NCBI GenBank assembly: GCA_021817755.1
Contig: JAKAGC010000078.1
Location: 1-10,433 of the forward strand
DNA: 10,433 bases
Origin: Acidobacteriota bacterium
GTDB taxonomy: Bacteria; Acidobacteriota; Aminicenantia; UBA2199
Direction of reading: 5' to 3'
Within the stretch, counting starts at the first letter, position 1. Each line of letters starts with the position of its first letter. Shown piece after piece: positions 7,701 through 10,433 of this stretch. The position numbers and the translations under genes are program-made. Below the pieces are notes generated by a model. It was not told where the DNA came from and did no database searches. It saw only the letters and a program-made list of their open reading frames with translations.

Positions 7701-7812
7701 TACTGATTTTTACTTTGACCCTATTTTCATTGGCCGCATAATTGGACATAGTCCCAATGATCAACAGGGCAATAGCCAGAAACATAAAATAGTGACGCTT
7801 GATTTTGTGCAT
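4783..7812 (-). CDS. secreted gingipain-like cysteine protease (peptidase C25) with PKD repeats and GEVED domain
   Basis: 1009 residues. A signal peptide (basic start, hydrophobic 9-21, likely cut near residue 26) is followed by a C25-type propeptide (about 30-245) and the C25 catalytic domain (about 252-615). The likely dyad is H458 in YTAHSSHEG and C491 in GIGNSCQSN; the 33-residue spacing equals that of His211-Cys244 in gingipain RgpB. Next come a C25-associated Ig-like domain (about 616-697), PKD 1 (702-783, with WNFGDGG), PKD 2 (786-868) and a GEVED domain (about 871-1009) with a D-Y-N-K-D-G-D-F calcium-loop-like stretch at 940-947 and the GEVED motif at 999-1003. It probably degrades extracellular or surface proteins, with PKD/GEVED modules for attachment. 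The chain ends six residues after GEVED, with no type IX sorting domain. AGGAGG lies seven bases before the ATG. Monocistronic, with its own terminator; divergent from the next gene. Confidence 0.94.
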   Translation of the reverse strand: MHKIKRHYFMFLAIALLIIGTMSNYAANENRVKVKISNSDSGVVLLDQTENGLTVRMDIGKLELIPVKTKAGVFVLPRIDGFSRSFNEGEPTLPVSYKLISVPFGSKLKTEVLDYKTMEFKLSDYNFTVPLMPVQPSLRKSQDLTTVPFVFNKVLYSQTDKYALPLAKVESLGIMRDTNIGRIAISPIEYNPAQNSIKVYTSVTVRVNYTTPNWEKTRNMKKKYASVYFEPVNNHLLNYEAAATEADLVKYPIKYAIVANRMFESQLQPFIEWKTKKGYKVVVGYTDTIGTTTTAIKSWIQGLYTAGTTSDPAPSFVLLVGDVQQIPAFSGSAGTHITDLRYCEFTGDNFPEIYYGRFSAQTTTDLQPQIDKTLEYEQYTNLDHSYLANATLVSGVDSSYAATYGNGAINYGTNNYFNTAHGFTSNVWLYPASDGSTAPTDILTTISNGVSFYMYTAHSSHEGPSDPHFLKTDIPSISNNHKYFLGIGNSCQSNTFGTDVATTPCFGEAILQVANKGAIGWIGASDYTYWDEDYWWAVGNGSIVAAGPTYAQTGIGVLDGLFHDHGEAVSLHYTTNGSMLFAGSTAVTEAGSSRSAYYWEEYHLMGDPSVMTYLGIPTTNSVSHPSSVTTSATSITVSAAEGSYVGITKGGVLYGAGYIGTSGSAAITITPFGSSGTADIVVTAQNKIPYVSTISVASGNVAPTANFSGTPTSGVVPLTVSFTDLSTENPTSWSWNFGDGGTSTAQNPSHQYTATGTYTVTLTATNAYGNDSETKTNYITVTSLAAPVAAFTASATSIVKGSSVTFTDQSSNNPTSWSWTITGGTPSTSTSQNPTVTYNTAGTYPVSLTATNAAGSNTLTKTNYITVTEPTYCSCASTNCTYEWISSVKIGSVTKTSTASNYSDFTSTVINMTRGASVSLTLTPKFKSTKYTEYWKVWIDYNKDGDFGDTGEQVYSGSGTSAKTGSFTVPSTALTGNTRIRVVMRDNSTVPNCGTFTYGEVEDYTANIQ

Positions 7813-7819
7813 ATAACTT

Positions 7820-7825
7820 CCTCCT
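7820..7825 (-). promoter_or_regulatory. consensus ribosome binding site of the C25 protease
   Basis: Minus-strand AGGAGG (plus CCTCCT), seven bases upstream of the ATG at 7812-7810. It is a perfect Shine-Dalgarno core and settles the start codon. No other in-frame start has comparable support. Confidence 0.9.
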
Positions 7826-7927
7826 GTATTTTTATTTATTTAGAATACCCACAATGATCCATCCACGATATTCATGTTCTGATTTGTTTTTATACTGGAA
7901 TTGTGAATGGAGTTTATAAAAAAATTT

Positions 7928-7948
7928 TTCACCATGTAATATTGTGAA
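7928..7948. repeat. imperfect palindrome TTCACCAT-N5-ATTGTGAA
   Basis: The 8-base arms (7928-7935 and 7941-7948) match at seven of eight positions around GTAAT. Size and symmetry suit a dimeric repressor or activator site, about 120 bases upstream of the protease ATG. No regulator gene is present nearby, so function is a guess, and such dyads can arise by chance in AT-rich DNA. Confidence 0.35.
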
Positions 7949-7979
7949 TTAATTAATTAGTGAATGCAATACTCCGATG

Positions 7980-8021
7980 GTTGTACTTGTGGTATGGCTA
8001 TATGAGGAATACATGTACAAC
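7980..8021. repeat. inverted repeat with 11-base arms in the divergent region
   Basis: GTTGTACTTGT (7980-7990) and ACATGTACAAC (8011-8021) are complementary at 10 of 11 positions, separated by 20 bases. It lies about 70 bases upstream of the rightward -35 box. It could be a paired operator or a stem-loop in a leftward transcript. No T-run makes it a terminator. Confidence 0.45.
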
Positions 8022-8088
8022 TAAAGTATTATTTGTGCCAGGATTGATGCACTGGTTCTATATAACAGTAATTTCAGGCTTTGCAGAG

Positions 8089-8117
8089 TTGACATCTGTT
8101 TTCACTTCCTATATAAT
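8089..8117 (+). promoter_or_regulatory. perfect-consensus sigma-70 promoter
   Basis: TTGACA (8089-8094), a 17-base spacer, then TATAAT (8112-8117): both hexamers and the spacing match the housekeeping sigma consensus exactly. The expected start near 8124 leaves a leader of about 40 bases carrying the AAGGAAG ribosome binding site (8153-8159) of the gene at 8164. Confidence 0.88.
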
Positions 8118-8163
8118 TTTTCTTTAAAACATAATAAAGGCATTGCCTGAAAAAGGAAGTAAA

Positions 8164-10433
8164 ATGGCAAAAAAAAGTAAAAATCAAGAGGATGTTTCTC
8201 CTTCCGGATGGATATATCTGTTTTTATTCTTTTTATCGGGGTTTGCTGGACTTTGTTACCAGGTAGTCTGGATAAGGGAATTATCTGTAATATTCGGGAA
8301 AACCAATGCTGCTGTTACAACCGTAGTATCCGTTTTCATGTTGGGATTGGGTTTAGGCAGTATTTATTGGGGTAAGAAAAAAATTCTTCCTGGTACCTTA
8401 TCTCGTACATTTTCGTTTTTACAATTTGGAATTGGAGGGGGAAGTCTGATTTTACTTGTAATCTTTCCGTACCTTTCTTTGATTTTTAAAAATTTAGTGA
8501 ATGTCATCGGACTCTCGGATACTTCAATTCTAATAATCATATTTCTGTTGTGTGGGATCATTATGTTTATTCCCACCTTTTTGATGGGAGGTACATTTCC
8601 TATTATCTCTCAACTCTATATACGAAAAAATTCCAGTATGGGAAAAAGGGTTGGTTATCTATATGGTATTAACACTTTCGGAGGAATTCTTGGAGCCTCT
8701 TTGACTGGATATATTTTTATAGGATGGATTGGGCAAAAGGAATCACACCTGGTAGCTATCCTTATTAACCTGGTTATAGGCGGAATATTTATATTATTAA
8801 AGGATGGTATAGGAGATATTGAAGATAGTGGAGATCAAAATTCTTTAAATAAATCGAATAAAGAAAAAAAGAATCGGAAAGATAAAAGTGAAACAGTTCA
8901 GACAAATGAAAAACCGTCCTTTATGCGATTATTATTACCTGCTGCATTTTTAACCGGGTTTGCGGGGCTCGCTTATGAAATTTTATGGAACAGGGCATTA
9001 GCAACTTTCACATCCAATTCGATTTATAGTTTTAGCAGTATTTTGGTTGTGTATCTTACTGGAATTGGTATTGGAAGTTATATATACGGAAAATTTTTGT
9101 CCTCAAGAAATCAAGGACTTCCATTATTGGTAATTCTCCAGGTAATATTATTCGCACTTGTTTCTTTAACTGCTGTTTTTTTAAATGATATGCCCATTCT
9201 TCTGGTACCATTCAAAGGTTTAATGAATATTCCACTTTTAAGTATAATATTCCCTGGTTTATTCTTATCGTTTATAATGATGTTTTTACCTGCCTTATTA
9301 ATGGGAATGGTTTTTCCCTTAATTTGTAGTATATATGCCGGTTCTTCTGATGGAGTAAGGCTAGGAATAGGAAAAATTTATTTTTATAATACACTCGGTA
9401 GTATGTTAGGCTCTGGTGTTGCCGGCTTTATTTTGATCCCATCTCTTGGCGTAATAAAATCACTTTTGATGGTTAGTCTTATTAATTTATTCATCGCCCT
9501 ATACGGTTCTTTTTATTTTGAAAAAAGAGCAAAATGGGGAAAACGTTTATGGATATCTATTGGTGTAGTATGTATTTTTATATTTATACCATATATAATG
9601 GGGAAATCTACAGATGTGCTTCCACCCTCTGTTTTTCGAAATCCCAATAACCCTCAACAATTAAAATATTACAATGAAACTTCGGAAGGCACAGTCGTTG
9701 TTGTGGAAGATACGAAAACACAGATTAGAAGCTGTTATGTAAATAATAGTGCTGTATGTGGAACGACTTATGATGCTTTAAAGGTTGTTCATTACATGGG
9801 GCATTTACCTATGGTTTTCCGTCCTGATGCAAAAAATGCGTTGGTAATCGGGTTTGGGATCGGTGTAACTACATCTGCTGTAGCGCAGCATCCCCTGGAT
9901 TCCATCGATTGTGTTGAGATTTGTCCGGGAGTTAAAGAATCTGCTCCACTTTTTGAAATTTTTAATCGTGGTATCTGGAAGGATAATCGGATAAATTTTA
10001 TCGGTGGTGATGGAAGAAATTATTTATTGTTAACCAGGAAAACATATGATATTATTTCCTGTGATCCTGTACATCCGACTTTAGGGAGTGGCAGTCTCTA
10101 TACACGGGAATATTTTGAATTATGCAAGAGTCATTTAAATCCCCGGGGAATTATTAGTCAATATCTCCCTTTTCATAAGTTAACAACTAATGATTTAAAA
10201 ACATTGCTAAATACTTTTAATTCTGTTTTTCCCAGTTCTATGGTTTGGCTGGCTCAAACCCACGGAGTATTGATAGGGTCTAAGGAGGAATTACATTTAT
10301 CTTTTGATGATATACTAATGGCTCTTGATAAAATTGATGATCCTTTTTTTAAAGATCCTTATCTTATTGCATCTACCTTAATGATGGATAAAAGTGGAAT
10401 ACAGAAATTTCTTGGTCATTTTTCTGTGGTTGA
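8164..10433 (+). CDS. membrane-embedded spermidine-synthase-like protein (fused transporter-like/aminopropyltransferase fold), 3' end outside window
   Basis: An open frame of 756 codons running off the right edge, so the ORF has no stop here. The membrane part is a duplication: residues 22-30 (FFLSGFAGL) and 261-269 (AFLTGFAGL) begin two homologous halves of about six helices each, joined by a charged linker (about 216-255). A last hydrophobic segment near 460-480 precedes a soluble spermidine-synthase-like Rossmann domain: LVIGFGIG nucleotide loop at 560-567, acidic E585 after the second strand, GGDGRNYLL at 614-622 and DIISCDPVHP at 629-638. In polyamine synthases the last block reads like D-x-x-D-P; here the first Asp (D634) is kept but the second, which helps bind the amine substrate, is H637. 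Such fused proteins are often annotated spermidine synthase, but their product is unproven. The start follows AAGGAAG at 8153-8159 and a perfect promoter. No speA, speB or speD neighbour is seen. Confidence 0.88.
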   Translation, partial: MAKKSKNQEDVSPSGWIYLFLFFLSGFAGLCYQVVWIRELSVIFGKTNAAVTTVVSVFMLGLGLGSIYWGKKKILPGTLSRTFSFLQFGIGGGSLILLVIFPYLSLIFKNLVNVIGLSDTSILIIIFLLCGIIMFIPTFLMGGTFPIISQLYIRKNSSMGKRVGYLYGINTFGGILGASLTGYIFIGWIGQKESHLVAILINLVIGGIFILLKDGIGDIEDSGDQNSLNKSNKEKKNRKDKSETVQTNEKPSFMRLLLPAAFLTGFAGLAYEILWNRALATFTSNSIYSFSSILVVYLTGIGIGSYIYGKFLSSRNQGLPLLVILQVILFALVSLTAVFLNDMPILLVPFKGLMNIPLLSIIFPGLFLSFIMMFLPALLMGMVFPLICSIYAGSSDGVRLGIGKIYFYNTLGSMLGSGVAGFILIPSLGVIKSLLMVSLINLFIALYGSFYFEKRAKWGKRLWISIGVVCIFIFIPYIMGKSTDVLPPSVFRNPNNPQQLKYYNETSEGTVVVVEDTKTQIRSCYVNNSAVCGTTYDALKVVHYMGHLPMVFRPDAKNALVIGFGIGVTTSAVAQHPLDSIDCVEICPGVKESAPLFEIFNRGIWKDNRINFIGGDGRNYLLLTRKTYDIISCDPVHPTLGSGSLYTREYFELCKSHLNPRGIISQYLPFHKLTTNDLKTLLNTFNSVFPSSMVWLAQTHGVLIGSKEELHLSFDDILMALDKIDDPFFKDPYLIASTLMMDKSGIQKFLGHFSVV

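Larger units (their letters stand above)
7826..8088. other. divergent intergenic region between protease and spermidine-synthase-like gene
   Basis: About 260 AT-rich bases with no credible gene. It should contain the leftward promoter of the protease, but I found no convincing minus-strand -35/-10 pair. It holds two imperfect dyads (listed separately) and a 9-base direct repeat ATTGTGAAT at 7900-7908 and 7941-7949. Confidence 0.6.

Noticed and set aside
7669..7857. Plus-strand 62-codon frame over the protease start
   Set aside because: Antisense to the protease signal peptide and ribosome binding site, with no start signals of its own.
8364..8576. Minus-strand 70-codon frame
   Set aside because: Antisense to transmembrane helices of the spermidine-synthase-like gene; no supporting signals.

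Overview
The window looks like a chimeric contig. Bases 1 to about 896 hold two truncated, GC-rich minus-strand gene fragments that do not belong to the rest. From about 897 to the end the DNA is clearly more AT-rich and reads as one coherent stretch of a Gram-negative genome. The proteins there include a TonB-dependent outer-membrane receptor, a gingipain-type C25 protease with PKD and GEVED domains, and a membrane-bound spermidine-synthase-like protein. I cannot fix the phylum. The C25/PKD/GEVED architecture is common in the Bacteroidota-Cloacimonadota-Marinimicrobia sphere, but the protease carries no obvious type IX sorting domain.

Left end (1-896), read on the minus strand: the C-terminal two thirds of an undecaprenyl-diphosphate synthase (uppS) runs into the C-terminal quarter of ftsA. 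A spacer with two hairpins follows, one of them a widespread REP-like motif, and then what is probably the first two codons of ftsZ. uppS and ftsA both lack their N-terminal parts, with abrupt ends at about 428-456 and about 894-900. The simplest reading is fragments of two foreign genomes joined to the main sequence during amplification or assembly.

Main region: a TonB-dependent receptor (its 5' end cut by the junction) is followed 43 bases later by a membrane-anchored protein with two tandem sulfite-oxidase-like domains that seem to lack the molybdenum-ligating cysteine. The two probably form an operon that closes with a GC-rich hairpin and T-tract. A good sigma-70-type promoter then drives a small four-helix membrane protein that starts with TTG and whose family I do not recognise. 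After about 215 bases with no convincing gene comes a strong minus-strand terminator for a 1009-residue secreted C25 cysteine protease transcribed leftwards.

The protease and the last gene diverge from a 351-base intergenic region. That region contains a textbook sigma-70 promoter (TTGACA, 17 bp, TATAAT) reading right and two imperfect dyads. The last gene runs off the window and encodes two homologous membrane halves joined by a charged linker, then a spermidine-synthase-like Rossmann domain in which the second Asp of the usual DxxDP-type motif is His. No tRNA, rRNA, CRISPR array, transposase or phage gene was seen.
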